A DNA stretch of 64,000 nt from Rotaria sordida (Eukaryota; Rotifera; Eurotatoria; Philodinida; Philodinidae). The DNA is taken from contig CAJNOL010000151.1 in NCBI GenBank assembly GCA_905250125.1, positions 160,092 to 224,091 of the forward strand, read 5' to 3'. The notes below the pieces were generated by a model. The model saw only the letters and a program-made list of their open reading frames with translations, was not told where the DNA came from and ran no database searches. The position numbers were made by a program, and so were the translations under genes. This document shows, one piece after another, positions 23,655 to 35,879 of the stretch (its first letter is position 1; every line of letters begins with the position of its first letter).

Positions 23655-25070
23655 ATGACTGACACGTTCACTCCACGAAAATCAAAAATTAATTATGATC
23701 GTCATCAATCACCACCAATTATTAATAATGATCGATATACACCGCCATCATTTGAAGATTCCAATAGAAAAAAACCAGAAACATATCATCTTGGAGCAAA
23801 AAATAATCAGAAACCAATAGATAATGAACCACCATTTCGATCATCTTCACCACCAATTGAAAATTCTTATCCATCTTCAAGTAATGGTCCTGAATTGTAT
23901 CATCTGAAAAACGTAGAAAATGATAATGAAATTCATAATCGTCGTTCATCATCAGCATTTAGTAACAATAATCGAGTTTCACCAATGCCTCTTCAAGATT
24001 CTACTGGACGTAAATCAGAAATGTATTATTTAAAAACACTTGATGATAATATTAGACAAACCCCACCTATTCATAACAATAATTATGAAAAACCTACATT
24101 TAATGATAATAGAATGATTTATGATGATCATAATCAACAAAAAGTTACTGTATATGTTTTAAAAGCAACAGAGCAAGAAAATCTACCATTATCACATATA
24201 CAACGTACTCCATCTCCTGTAAGTTAAGAATATCTTCTATCTATTGAACTTATTTTAATAGTTGATGCAAAAATCACGTGTTCGAACGCTAAAATTATTA
24301 ACCTGAGTTATTCCGCTGTTTTTGAAGAATGAATTAATGAATAACTCTATCAAATGTATTACAGCTGACAGAGCAGGACGATTATAAGAGGCGACTTTCC
24401 TCAATATTTTCTAGAAGGAAACATTTAGAAGTTTTGAGCCTATGACAAATTTTCTTCTACTCATCAAAATCTATCTATTCTGAAAATTTCAAAGCTTTTC
24501 GATGCAGTGTTTTCCAAGTGTCGAAAATAGAGAGGTGCGAGTCCTTCTAGATGTGGACTCGGATTCGGATCCATAATTTTACTTTTTTTTCGGGTTCGGT
24601 TATAGGTTTATCTGGATCCGCTGCTTTCCAGATGAGAAATCCATCAACAAGATATAACTATATGTTGAGTTTTTTTTCTGAGAGTGACGAATAAATAGCT
24701 AAAATTTTGATCCATTACTTGTTCAAGTATACGAAGGATACTACGTATTGTTGAAAAAAACCTCGAGTTTGGTCGCGGTCAGGTTCGGGTCCACGAAAAT
24801 ATGAACCTACAGCTTCCTAGTCGAAAAGGAATTTTCTTCAATCTAAAAATTTTTTTATTTCTTTAGATTGTTCTCACCAATAGATCAGAACCTGTTTCAA
24901 ATAAAACTGTCAGTTATAGTGATAGAGTCGATGGGCTAAATAAACGAAATCAATATCCAGCTGTACTTACTACTGTACCGACAACTGTTCGCCATGTACC
25001 ATTATCACACTCAAAAGCATCACAAAGTATTCAACGAAGTATGATGAAATATCGATTCAATGGCTATTGA
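23655..25070 (+). CDS. unknown low-complexity protein with four E-x-Y-x-L repeats
   Basis: Exons 23655-24218 and 24867-25070 (TGA) join in phase 0 to give 255 residues. Exon 1 is built of four imperfect units of about 40-50 residues, each ending in a short motif: ETYHLGA, ELYHLKN, EMYYLKT and TVYVLKA. Pro/Ser/Asn-rich linkers such as PPSFEDS and MPLQDSTGRKS separate them. Exon 2 carries SYSDRVDGL and a basic C-terminus SMMKYRFNGY. No signal peptide, membrane segment or known domain. It is probably disordered, and the repeated Tyr motifs could be binding or phosphorylation sites (inference). The 648-bp intron contains a dispersed repeat and a small hAT element. The gene converges with the minus-strand gene that ends 176 bp downstream. 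Confidence 0.7.
24528..24819. mobile_element. 292-bp hAT-type MITE in an intron
   Basis: Flanked by a perfect 8-bp direct repeat GTCGAAAA at 24520-24527 and 24820-24827. The left end TAGAGAGGTGCGAGTCC and the inverted right end TAGGAAGCTGTAGGTTC match at 10 of 17 positions. Interior words GGATTCGGATCC and GGTTCGGGTCC resemble those of the repeat at 29440-29830. No coding capacity. Confidence 0.75.
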
Positions 25071-25246
25071 GATCTTTTTCTTCTTTTTTTTTTTTTTCTT
25101 TATTCATATTTATTTATATATAAATACAAATACAAGCGAGAGAAAAAGAAAACCAAAGCCCGGTGATAATAAAAATAAACCATTGTTTTTTCTCAAAATT
25201 GATATTTGAATTTTTAAAACATTATTGATTTCATACGATATTTAAA

Positions 25247-28200
25247 TCAGTTTTTTTTTTCAATAAGATGATCTTTTTCATTCGAATTATCATAACGTTG
25301 ACTTAATTCAAATAGATTTAATACAGAAGCCTATGAGATAAAATATTTAGCAAAAAAAAATTTTTATCTAAGAGAAAGAAAAAAAACTTACAGATCTTGA
25401 TGGAACTGATGGAAGTTTTAAAATCGATGGTGGTTGAGTTAATCGAGGATTAGTTGAACCTATTTTTATTCAAAAAACAAAAAAAATTCAAGGAAGAAAT
25501 AATTCATGTTTTTTTATATTTACCAATAGAATGAAAAAATTGATAAGCTCTTGGGTTAAAAACATTACCCGAACGAAAAGGCATAAAAACAGCAGGTAAA
25601 CATAAATCTAAAAGAAACAAAAAACAGAGAGAGAAACAGAACTACTCAATTTCTTTTTTTTTTGTTTTTGTTTTACCATCATCACATTCATTATTTTCTT
25701 TCGATTTATGTAAACGATGTTGAATTTCCATTTGACGTTCATTTGCTAATGCAGTTTCTTGTTCAACTTTAGCAATTAATTGTTGACGATGTGTTATACT
25801 TCGTTGTAAGTACATGTGATAACGATCAAGAAACTTTAAGCAAAAAAAAATGGACTTTGTGTTCTATAATTTTTTTAACACAATTCGAAGCCATGACATC
25901 TTACTCAAATAGGATATGGTTTCTTATGAGGAAAAGCATGATGTAAACAAAGAAAATGTATGTATTATTTCAAGAGATGAAACCTTTTTATTTTTCTTGT
26001 TATATGTTTTCATTTTGATTGGAATATAGAATAGATGATTGAGATTAAATAACAAATGGTGTAAAAATCTTACTATGATTGACATATTTCTCGTTTAAAA
26101 AGTAATTAATTAAAATTTACTATTAATTAAGAAGAAAATAAAGTTTAGATCAGGAGATGCTGGTGAGTGATTTTTTTTGACCCGACCCACTTGATGGGTT
26201 GAGCGATATTTTTTTCGGCCCGTGGGCTACTCCACGGATTGGCGATTCTTCAACTCGTCACGGGCTACCCGCGGGTTAATGCAAATTTAATTGCGATAGT
26301 ATTTATAAAAAATTCACAAGTTTAGTAAATCGATACATTCGTTTTTTTGTATTCGTTTTATTAAAACAAATGTACCATTAAAATATTATCTTTTATTTCT
26401 GAGTACATCCATAAGTATTACAAAATTAGAAGTTTAGCTCAGGGAGATAAAGAGTCCAGTGAAAGTAATAACATACGTTCATGTTCACAATTTAAAAAAA
26501 GTGACAGCTCCTATTATGATGATGATAATAACAGCTGTTCAAAAAAAGTGAGAATTAGATAGACTATATATCATTCATTCCCGTTTTGTAAACTGGTCGA
26601 ACTAATAACAAGTTTTTCAATAAGCTTGGTTTTGTACGTGATTTGCGAGTACAATAAACAAGAACAACTTGAGGAAACTATCTTTCGACAGTAACTGAAC
26701 TCGTTAGAAAAGTTTGACTGAGCTATTGACCACAAACTATAATAAAAAGTGATACACGTACGAAAAGACAGATTCTTTTGTTGCGTCACTCTGCTCGAAA
26801 AAACCAAAAAGACAAAACAAATAGGAAAAATATTAAGAAAAGATGAAACGAACAGGGAAAATGTGAAGATGCAAAAAAAATATGATCGAACTTAGTATGT
26901 TATGCAAGCAAGTTCCGAAATAGAAGCGCATTCATGTATCTGTATGCTTCAAAACAATTAGATGAACGACTAGAATCAAGATATAGTCAATACAAATTAT
27001 TGAAAGCATTTTGATGTTAAAGTAAAAATTAGTGGAAAAGACAAAACCGATCATCGGGAAAAGTTAGAAATGAAATGAATGCATGCATAAATCTATGTAA
27101 AAAGAAAAGATTAAAGATGAAAAGCAAAATTCGTAAACGGGTTGAGCCTGTGGATTTACATAAAAATATAACCCGATCCGAGAAACCCGTAAATCTAGAA
27201 AATACTAACCCGTGATCCGTCAGAGGTCTAATCCCACCCGCGGGTTACGGGTCGGGCGGGTTGAAGCAAAACGGGCTAACCCGCCAACATATCTGGTTTA
27301 GATATATATTTTTTCCTATATTCTAAAAACTCTGATTTATAATATATAGAAACTTTAGTTATTTGACTTATTTGAAATAATGAAAACTTACAGCAAAGAT
27401 TATATATGATAACATATGAATTCTAAATATTTGATTTTCTTTTCCTTCTAAAAGATTACTATATATGATCAAATTCATCGATTGTGACGCCTCAAAAGAC
27501 TATCATTCTCTGCTGTATTTTGTTAGATCAATTTTAAAAGCGCCTTCTCAAGTCAAATGAACTATAAATCATTACAATTTACATTTTTCGGAAGATCTTT
27601 GCCATAAACTGGTGATGGTTGATGTTCCATAACAACTTTACTTCTTGTATTTTGTCGTAGTCGTTGTCTATAAAATGAATCATTATTTCTTTATTTTTTG
27701 TTTTTATATTAATCTTCTATACCGTATATTTATATTTAATGGATCTTGTTGAATCATTTCAGCTTGATTTTCATTAGATTGTGATATTTCAATCATTTGA
27801 TTTGATTGTTTAGATGATATTTCATTAAGAATATTTATTAATCGATAAATTTCCGCTCTATATATAAATATATTTAAATACAGCAAAAAGAAAAAATTTT
27901 ATCATGCACATACTGATAGTCTTCATGAAGTTTAGCTATTTCATTTTCATAACTTTGTTTTAAAGTTTCAATATGATCATTTATTAGTTCGAAATCAATT
28001 GATTTATTATTTTCATCAATTATTGATGAAATCAATTCTTCATTGATTTCATTTTCTTGAATTGGAATTATTTTCGATATTGGTTTCTCAATTTCCATTG
28101 GAATTGTCACTACACAAATACAAAAATTTAAAGTATTCTAAAATCTTACCCTATATTCTTTTCTATAAAGTTATTATTCGATAATATTACTTGTACATTT

Positions 28201-31028
28201 TGTTGCATGAGTTTGTTCAATTTGATTATACCAAAACATAATTAATGGTAATTTGCCAATTGATTCATGTTTATTATTATAAATTGAAAATAAATGCGGT
28301 GTACGAGAAATCCATGATTGATAAAGTTTATTTGATATATCATCAAAATTAAATTGATGTTTTTCTAGTGAAGTTTTAGATACATTATCATCAATAGCTA
28401 TTAAAGATGATGAAATTGAATTATATAAATTTGGTAAATTCTAAATATATTGTTTGCTTGTTTGGTTTTTTTTTAATGTAATTATGTGATAAATTATTAA
28501 TACTTACAAGCATGTGTAAATCTTCAGATGAAAGAATTAATGATCCGCAAAATTTTTCATCACCGAAAATATCTATTTTTATAGCATCTGGATCAATAGC
28601 AGTTTGAAATAATGAACGACGTTTAAAAACATTTGGCATTGGAATAAGAATTTCATCATTTTGTTCTCTATCGATTGTATTAATATCATTATCATTTAGA
28701 ATTGTTAAAACTTCACTACGTTTTATAGTTCCTAAATAAAAAAAGAGAAGTCTTATTAATTGTTAATAATAAAATTTACTCGAATTAATTGATTTTATTG
28801 TTCGACTAACAGTTTTTTTATTTTCATTTATTGATACATTCGATTTCTAAAAAACAAAGATCAATTTACAATTTAGAAAATAACATAACGACAATAAATA
28901 CATTAAACTTAAAGACATTGCTTTTATATATTTGTCCATGAGCATAAATAATACATTGAAATTTCGTCTTTAAAATTCCTATAGGTCGATAGATACGCAT
29001 AATAAGCGATCTAGATAAAAACCAAAATTATAATATAGAAAGAAAAAAAAGTTATTTCTATTTTGCTATATATTTCTTCACCATCATTTTATTTAATTCT
29101 CCAAAAATGCAATAAGGAAGTAGTTTATAATGCGTGATTCATACATTGTTCAAAGGCGCTATTCCAAGTTCGTTCAGTAGAGAATTTAATCTTCGCAAAG
29201 CTCCTAATGATGTCATTCAGATGCAAAAAACTTGGAACTAACACCTAATGGTATTTCGAAACTCATGTTTAATCTTTTCGATTTTTCTACAACAGGAGAA
29301 ACGTATTTTGAAGAACAAAATAGAAAAAGAAAATTAAAATGTCTCAATCTTTATGGGTCATCCGTTATATAATAACAAGATGTTATTGATCTACAGTATG
29401 TGACGTCTCTATGGTTATGCCTGTCACGGTTTCCAATGAAGGGAAGATGTTGGTAGGGATGCCTGGGAGTAGAACACGTCGGGTAGGATCCGGGCCCGCT
29501 CGAGTTCGGATCGGTTTTCGGGCCTGAAAGCTTTGCTGTGACTGGGTCCAGGTCGGATCCAGCTCTGAAGAAAACTTTGATGCATACAATGTATTGTGAA
29601 TTTTTTCAAAATTTTGTTCGTTTTATGAAGAAAAAAAAATTGAATGCATTTAGGAAATAGACAATAAAAACAATAAAACATTTTTTGAATATATTATCAA
29701 AACTGATTTATCATCGTGCTTGGATCCAAAAAATTTAAGCGGCCGGATCCGGATCCAACATCTTTTAAACAAGCGGGTTCGGGTCCAAAAATCTTGGACT
29801 GAACGGGTTCTACCTGAGGGAGGGAGGTGCAAATTTCTACTCAATATTCCTCGTAGATCGTTTTAGAACAAAATTACTTAGTTGATAGAATATCTTCAGT
29901 TGATGTTTGTTGATCATCTAAATCAGGTTGTGCTTGAATCTCAATATCATTTGTAGTCACTGTAGGTTTTTGTTCAGTTTGATGTAGCTCTTGGTTGCTA
30001 GTATTATTGAGAGGATTGTCTTCATTATTATTATTATTATTATTATTACTACCGATTTCATAATCATCGGAACCCTAAGTGTATAATTTTAGTATTAAAT
30101 CTAAAGAGAAAAATATGAAACAAACGTAATCAGTTGGTAGTTTTTGTATATGAGAAATTTCATCTGTTGTATTTTGATCATCGCTGATTTGGCTATTAGA
30201 TGAAATTTCAGATGATGATCGTGGTATTTTTTGATGAAGCCATTCAATGACATGTTCATAACCAAGATTGGCTTTCTAATAATAATTAAAAATATCAATA
30301 GAGTTTTATCTATAATATTTACTTCTCGAAATATTTTTATACGAAATTTCCATTTTCGTATATTTGATCGTGGTAATACAAGATGAATATACCTAACAAA
30401 AAAAAAAACAACCATTTATTCAATTATATAGAATTAAATTGATTGTATCGTTTACATTTTTTCCCAATTATTAATAGATTTTTGTTCTTCATATTTTTTT
30501 GTATTATTTTCCATTGATGTTAATCTTTGAAAAGCTATTTTAAGTAGACGTTTATTTATTTCATTACTATCATATAATCGTTTAAATGGAATACATTTCA
30601 TATCAAATGATTCACTATATAATTGAACAAGACGAATAAGTTCATAAATAGGTATTTGTGTTTGAGAATAAGCTCGATAGAATCGTGATAAAACAAGTGT
30701 TATATGTAATGATACATTTAATGGTATAGATTGACGAAGAAGTTTATCTTTTAATCCAAGTAATTCAAACATTGAATTATCCATATGAAAAAAACAATTT
30801 TGAACATTATCACATAATATACGAAATCGATTTGTATCAGTTGTTATTTTTGAAACTTCTTCTAAAGATCCATCATCATTACATTCTATTTCTTCAATTA
30901 TATCAAGACTTGATTGAGGTCCATTTTCAACTATTGTTGATAAATCTTCATGATCTATTATAAATTTTTTTTTTTTTGCTACCTTAAAATAACATTAAAT
31001 ATACATAAAACATCTTACTTGCTGACAT
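25247..31028 (-). CDS. unknown protein of about 800 residues, sixteen exons, with coiled-coil segments
   Basis: Fifteen exons join without a phase error: 30456-30982, 30323-30392, 30126-30275, 29878-30074, 28917-29010, 28780-28846, 28508-28731, 28191-28440, 27914-28109, 27723-27857, 27583-27667, 25677-25833, 25524-25607, 25392-25459 and 25247-25330 (TGA), giving 795 codons. A start exon is proposed at 31019-31028 (MSA), but it joins the next exon out of frame across a run of 13 A/T, so the start is uncertain. Visible parts: an acidic N-terminus; a helical block IPLNVSLHITLVLSRFYRAY; a basic block PRSNIRKWKFRIKIFRE; a poly-Asn stretch; coiled coil around IYRLINILNEISS and HRQQLIAKVEQETALANERQ; and FMPFRSGNVFNPRAYQFF near the C-terminus. 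I do not recognise the family. Two introns carry transposons. Confidence 0.7.
26151..27295. mobile_element. 1.1-kb hAT-type element in an intron of the sixteen-exon gene
   Basis: A perfect 8-bp duplication GTTTAGAT lies at 26143-26150 and 27296-27303. The ends CAGGAGATGCTGG and (inverted) CAGATATGTTGGC form an imperfect terminal repeat. Subterminal GC-rich words built on CCCGCGGGTTA and CGGGTTGA occur at both ends, in opposite orientation. The interior is AT-rich without a recognisable transposase. It expands intron 25834-27582 to 1.75 kb. Confidence 0.8.
29440..29830. mobile_element. GC-rich transposon fragment in an intron
   Basis: A block within intron 29011-29877 with repeated GGATCCGG and CGGGTTCGGGTCC words. 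Both ends contain GTAGAAC(A/C)CG in opposite orientation (at about 29469 and 29800), and the right edge AGGGAGGGAGGTGCAAATTT resembles a hAT end. I found no target duplication, so the limits are approximate. Confidence 0.45.
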
Positions 31029-31451
31029 GATGCTGTTTATTAAATGATTTCATACGTCAAAATTTTGACAGAATTCTTTTTCTTTCTCTTCTCTGTATCG
31101 ACACAGCATGTCATTCATTTCAAAGTAATCTATGATCACGAGTCTCTTTGCTCTTTAAATACAACAACTTATAAATATTTTTTTTTTTTCATTGAATCGA
31201 TATTTTTGTTATTTCAACTACCACAATACATACACACGTATTTGACATAGAATTATACAATATACAAACAGTAGAGAGAACGATCAAGACAAGATCAAAA
31301 AAAAAAAGGAGAAGAGAAAGATATTTAACGTATGAATGACGGCGATTAAATATTGAAATAGACGCCAAATACATGCACACATAATATACATTTTTTAAGC
31401 AAAAAAATAAGAATAATCAACTGTTGCAAGCCGTTCCATAATTAATCATTT

Positions 31452-34400
31452 TTACAACATTGATAAATAATCGACTGATTCTTCATCAAAGCCGATTGCT
31501 CGATTTCGAGCTAAAACGAAACAAAAAAAAACAAAATTTTTATTTTTTATCATACAGAAAAAAAAAGGATTTACCTTCAAAATAGAATGTATCTGAATCA
31601 TTGTCAGGTACTGGAATAAATGGTGCAACTGTATTCGGCAGATTTTCCCAATCGATTTGATTAAAAAAAGGTTCTTTTTTAAGATCTAAATATAATCATA
31701 TATATATATATCAATTAATAAAGAATTCATTGATTTATTTTACCATCTAATTGAAGTCGTAAACTAGGATCATAACTAAGTAAACCTTTAATAACATTTA
31801 TTGCATCTTCATCTAATTGATTTCCATCATCATCATCATTTGGCCATGCAATTCGATAATTTAAAATATTCGATATAATTGCACGTGGACAATCATCAGA
31901 AAATGGTGTTATACCAACAAGAAATTGAAAAAAACATACACCAAGTGCCCAAAAATCAACAGCTGGAGCTAAATAAAATCATAATTAAAAATTTAAAATA
32001 AAATTCAAATTTACTATGATTTTCATCTTGCATTAAAATTTCTGGACCTAGAAAAAAAAAAGAAGTTTATTGAAAAAATAAAACATAAAAAAAAAATATT
32101 TACTAAGATAATCCGGTGTACCCAAAACAGGTCCTGATGCAGTTGGATGTATTGGTGATTTAAGAAAGCTACTTCGAACTGAAGTATTATTAGTTACATC
32201 ATTTAATATTCGACCAGCTGAAATATTTTGAGCTCGACATACTGACTAAATAAATAACAAAAACAGGCATTATTATTTATAATTTGATTTCCAAAGATAT
32301 TAAATCAATCTATCAATAAGTCAAATAACAAATTGAATTTTATTTATCATCCCTTTCGTTCAAGCGAAATCTACAAAAAAATCGTTGCTTTTTAGAAGAA
32401 CAGACCTAATGAGTGGACATAAGCGAGACCAGTCGTATTTGGTCCCGATCTCAGCGGGAACGGGGACAACCTCATCCATATCTAATTAGAATACATGAGT
32501 TGTGACTATATGACATTCGACGCAAGTTTTACACGACCATCAAAGGTATCGTTTCTAATGAAGAGACGTTGGACGAAAAACTTTGCTCCTGATTGTGGTC
32601 GAAAAAAATTAGGTCTGGTCCCGACCAAAAAATAGAGCCCTGCGGTTCCAAAAAAAATGGAACCGAAAACCGGATTTTTCTATTTCTCTTACCCGGAACC
32701 GTTAGGAATCGAAATTTTTCTTGAGGGTGAGAGTTTCAAGATGTTTAGATATTGCACGATACACATTATATCAGTACCTTTCTTCATTTATCCATGAAAA
32801 GTTTTCGTAGTAATCCAGGTCTTCAAGAAAAAGCTCTTAAGTCAGTTAAAACGAAAACTATTAAACGGCAGCCAGCAATACTATCTACTACATGTACAAC
32901 TACTACTCCATCACCTGTTCATACTGTTTTGATATACCACAAAATTTCTTAATATTGTTAACAACGCCGCATGACTTAGATGAGTATATGCCATCAAATG
33001 TCCCATTCAGTGGGCATGATGATGTTTTATAATTCCGCGATAACAGAATTTAAAATTATCGATCTTATTTTCTATAGCTGAAGATTTTGATGCTGTAAAA
33101 ACATCGAACACCATTGTAGAAGGACTGTTCTCGCCTGCAAAAAACACAAGTATCGATAAGTGCATCGATCTTGGTGCAGAAAAAATACTCCTATTGTTAT
33201 TTATTCAGAAAAATTTAGCATTATTAAAGTCATGTGATGAGAAAAATTGATGAAGTTGATACAACAGAAACGAAAAGAAACATGGTTGAACAGTCATCTT
33301 CTACAATCTCCTATCCAAACTAAATAATAATTTACAACTACGACAATAAAAAAGACGTTTAGAATGAGTAACGAAGATGATATTGTTCTTTTTGATCATG
33401 ATCATTGAGAGAATAAGGAAATGATGAACTAGATGTTTTTTAGAGCTTGTAATATTAATATTTCATATGAATATATTGTATGTTAGTGTTTTATCTCATT
33501 ATATGACTTTTTCTTCTAACTTTTGAAGGAACTACTTATTTGATGAAGTAATAAAAACGAAGAGTCCCGAAGATAAAATCTAGAAATTTCTAAAAAAAAC
33601 TCAATTACTTGGTATTTTGTATGTTACGGTAAAATCATCGGTTCGTAGCAAAAATTTTAGGGACCGAAAAAGGAACCACAGGGCTCTACCAAAAACACCT
33701 TGGCCTCGGTTCCGTAGAAGAAAAAAAGTAGACCTGGTCTCGACCAAAAAACCGAGCCCCACGGTCCCGTCCAAAATAAAATTTGGTCCCGGTTCGGACC
33801 AAAAAAACACCTTGGCCTAGGTCGCGTCCAAGAAATAAAATTAGGTCCGATCCCGGCAAAAAAAATTGGCCTTAGTTCCGTCCCATTTAAATTTGGTCCA
33901 GGTGTATACCGAAACCATCTTGCTCACATATACTAATGAGCAAGTCATCGAAACACAAAAAGAACAGTTTTGTTTTTGGTTATAAAAAATAATTCCTCAT
34001 CTTGGAATAGAAGATCCGAATCTTCTATTGTATTGTATTTATTTCCATAATTTTTTAGGAAATCTAAACAATTTTGAGAAGAGATTTTTTTTTGAGGTTA
34101 TAAATCTATAGATCAACCAAACTGCTTTTTAAACGTTTTGTTTTCTTAAAATACAAACTTTCACTGAACAATCATCGATTGGTAGCGAACGATGATTTAG
34201 TGGTTGTGTTGTTTCTATTAATTCATCATCAATATGAGTTGATTGAATTTGATTAATTGATGATATATCAAGTGAATAACGAATTGGTGATAAACATGGT
34301 GATGCTGATGTTGGAATAGTTAAAGTATTGGTTGTTGCTGTATTTAATGTTTGACCTATACCACGAAATAAACGAAATTGATTTTGATGAGCTGGTGATG

Positions 34401-35739
34401 ATGCAAGTAATCTTGATATTGTTTTTGGATAAATACGTGGTTGTTGTTTAATAGTTTGTAATGTTGTTGGTGATCGTCCTTTAGGACTACAAAATAAAAA
34501 ATCGGATATATTACTGGTATTTTTATCATCATGTTGTTCATCAATAATATCATCATATCCAAATGATATTGGTTCATATTCAGGTATACATAAAGGTAAT
34601 GGTTGTCGATAAACACGTAAACTACAATCAATAATACGTGATGATGAAAATGAATGATGATGAAAACTATTATTTATTGGAATATTTTCATTTGATATAA
34701 TACTAGTTGGATTACTATGTATTGATGTTGATATATGTAAATGTTCAGAATCTGAATCACTTGATGACTTAAATATTTAATGCACAAAACAAAACAAAAA
34801 ACTAATAATTCGAAATTTACATAATTAAACTTACAAAACTAAAATCTGATGTTAATGAAATAATTTGACCAGGTGTACGAAATACACGTACTTTACATAC
34901 AGATGGTGTACCAATAACATCGGCAACTGAAACTTCTAAAAGAATTAAAATAGATCTTGTTTAATTAAATCAGAATTAATCAAATCAAATCAAATCTACT
35001 TCGTCTATTTCGAATTTCCGATAGTCCAAAATCAGTTAATTTAATATGTCCAGTTGCTGATATTAAAACATTATCTGGTTTTAAATCTCTTAATAATAAA
35101 TAAAATTAAAAAATTTTCTAATCAATTTTGTAATTCTTACCTATGAATAACACCTTTTCGATGTAAATAATCAAGTGCAAGTGCAATTTCTGCAACATAA
35201 AATTGTGCTTCATGTCGTTCAAGTACTTGTTTAATACATAAAAATGACATTAAATCTCCACCAATCATATATTCCATAACTAAATATATTTCATCTTTTG
35301 TTTGTAATGAATAATAAAGACGAACAACAAATTGACTATGCATTGTAGCTAATGCATCACGTTCATTAAGAACTAATAGAAAAAGATAAAGAATTTAAAA
35401 AACCAAATATTTGAAAACTTGTTTTTTTTTTCTACTTTGATCAATTAAATTTTTCTTTCGTATATCATGTTTATTAATAACTTTAATAGCATATTTTGTT
35501 TTATTTTCATCATTTTTCTTTGTAGCTAAATAAACTCGTCTAAATGGAAAAAACAAATTGATAATCGTTTTTTTCATAAAATAGAGAAAATTAATATTTA
35601 CTAACCCATAACCACCTCGACTTATGGTTTTAAGAAAAATAAAATCTTTTATAGTTGGAAACTAAAAATTATATATATATGTAGATATATGTGGAAAAAA
35701 TATAATATTTACTTGTAATTTGTTCTTTTCGAAAGTCAT
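31452..35739 (-). CDS. MASTL: Greatwall kinase (MASTL orthologue)
   Basis: AGC-family Ser/Thr kinase that phosphorylates ENSA/ARPP19 to inhibit PP2A-B55 at mitosis. Twelve exons join in phase: 35713-35739, 35606-35661, 35436-35539, 35141-35372, 35000-35088, 34835-34935, 34159-34767, 32104-32245, 32015-32047, 31744-31968, 31575-31685 and 31452-31510, giving 595 residues. The N-lobe has ISRGGYGRVYLA and YAIKV; then GGDLMSF, HRDLKPDN and DFG. The hallmark long insert between DFG and APE is present, about 280 residues, shorter than in vertebrates. It starts with [19 protein letters not shown], as in MASTL, and ends GTPDYLSPE (Ser where YLAPE is usual). The tail IDWENLP and FYFEARNRA are MASTL signatures. 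The start at 35739 follows an acceptor-like AG at 35759-35760; the frame is open to an ATG at 35874. A 1.9-kb intron holds transposons. Confidence 0.92.
32633..33688. mobile_element. hAT-type element in the large MASTL intron
   Basis: Terminal repeats TAGAGCCCTGCGGTTCC at 32633-32649 and, inverted, TAGAGCCCTGTGGTTCC ending at 33688, with one mismatch in 17. Flanks CCAAAAAA (32625-32632) and CCAAAAAC (33689-33696) fit an 8-bp duplication with one change. A plus-strand frame around 32752-32952 ([18 protein letters not shown]) is reminiscent of the central hAT transposase region, but that is weak. The surrounding stretches 32400-32632 and 33689-33910 are GC-rich repeats with GGTCCCG and GACCAAAAA words, so the element seems to have landed in an older repeat. 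Confidence 0.65.
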
Positions 35740-35879
35740 CGGAATAAAAGAAATAGATCTAAAAAACGTCTTAATCAATCGTGTGTAGACCGTTAGAATG
35801 AGAGAAAAATGCTTTTCCCTCCAATCATGAGAAGAAAACGAAACTCGAAACAAAGAATTGCTTTCTTCGTTCATCTAGA

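Noticed and set aside
35662-35874. N-terminal extension of MASTL from ATG 35874
   Set aside because: The frame is open, but it crosses a T-rich AG acceptor at 35759-35760 and the extra residues do not resemble the family, so the ATG at 35739 is preferred.
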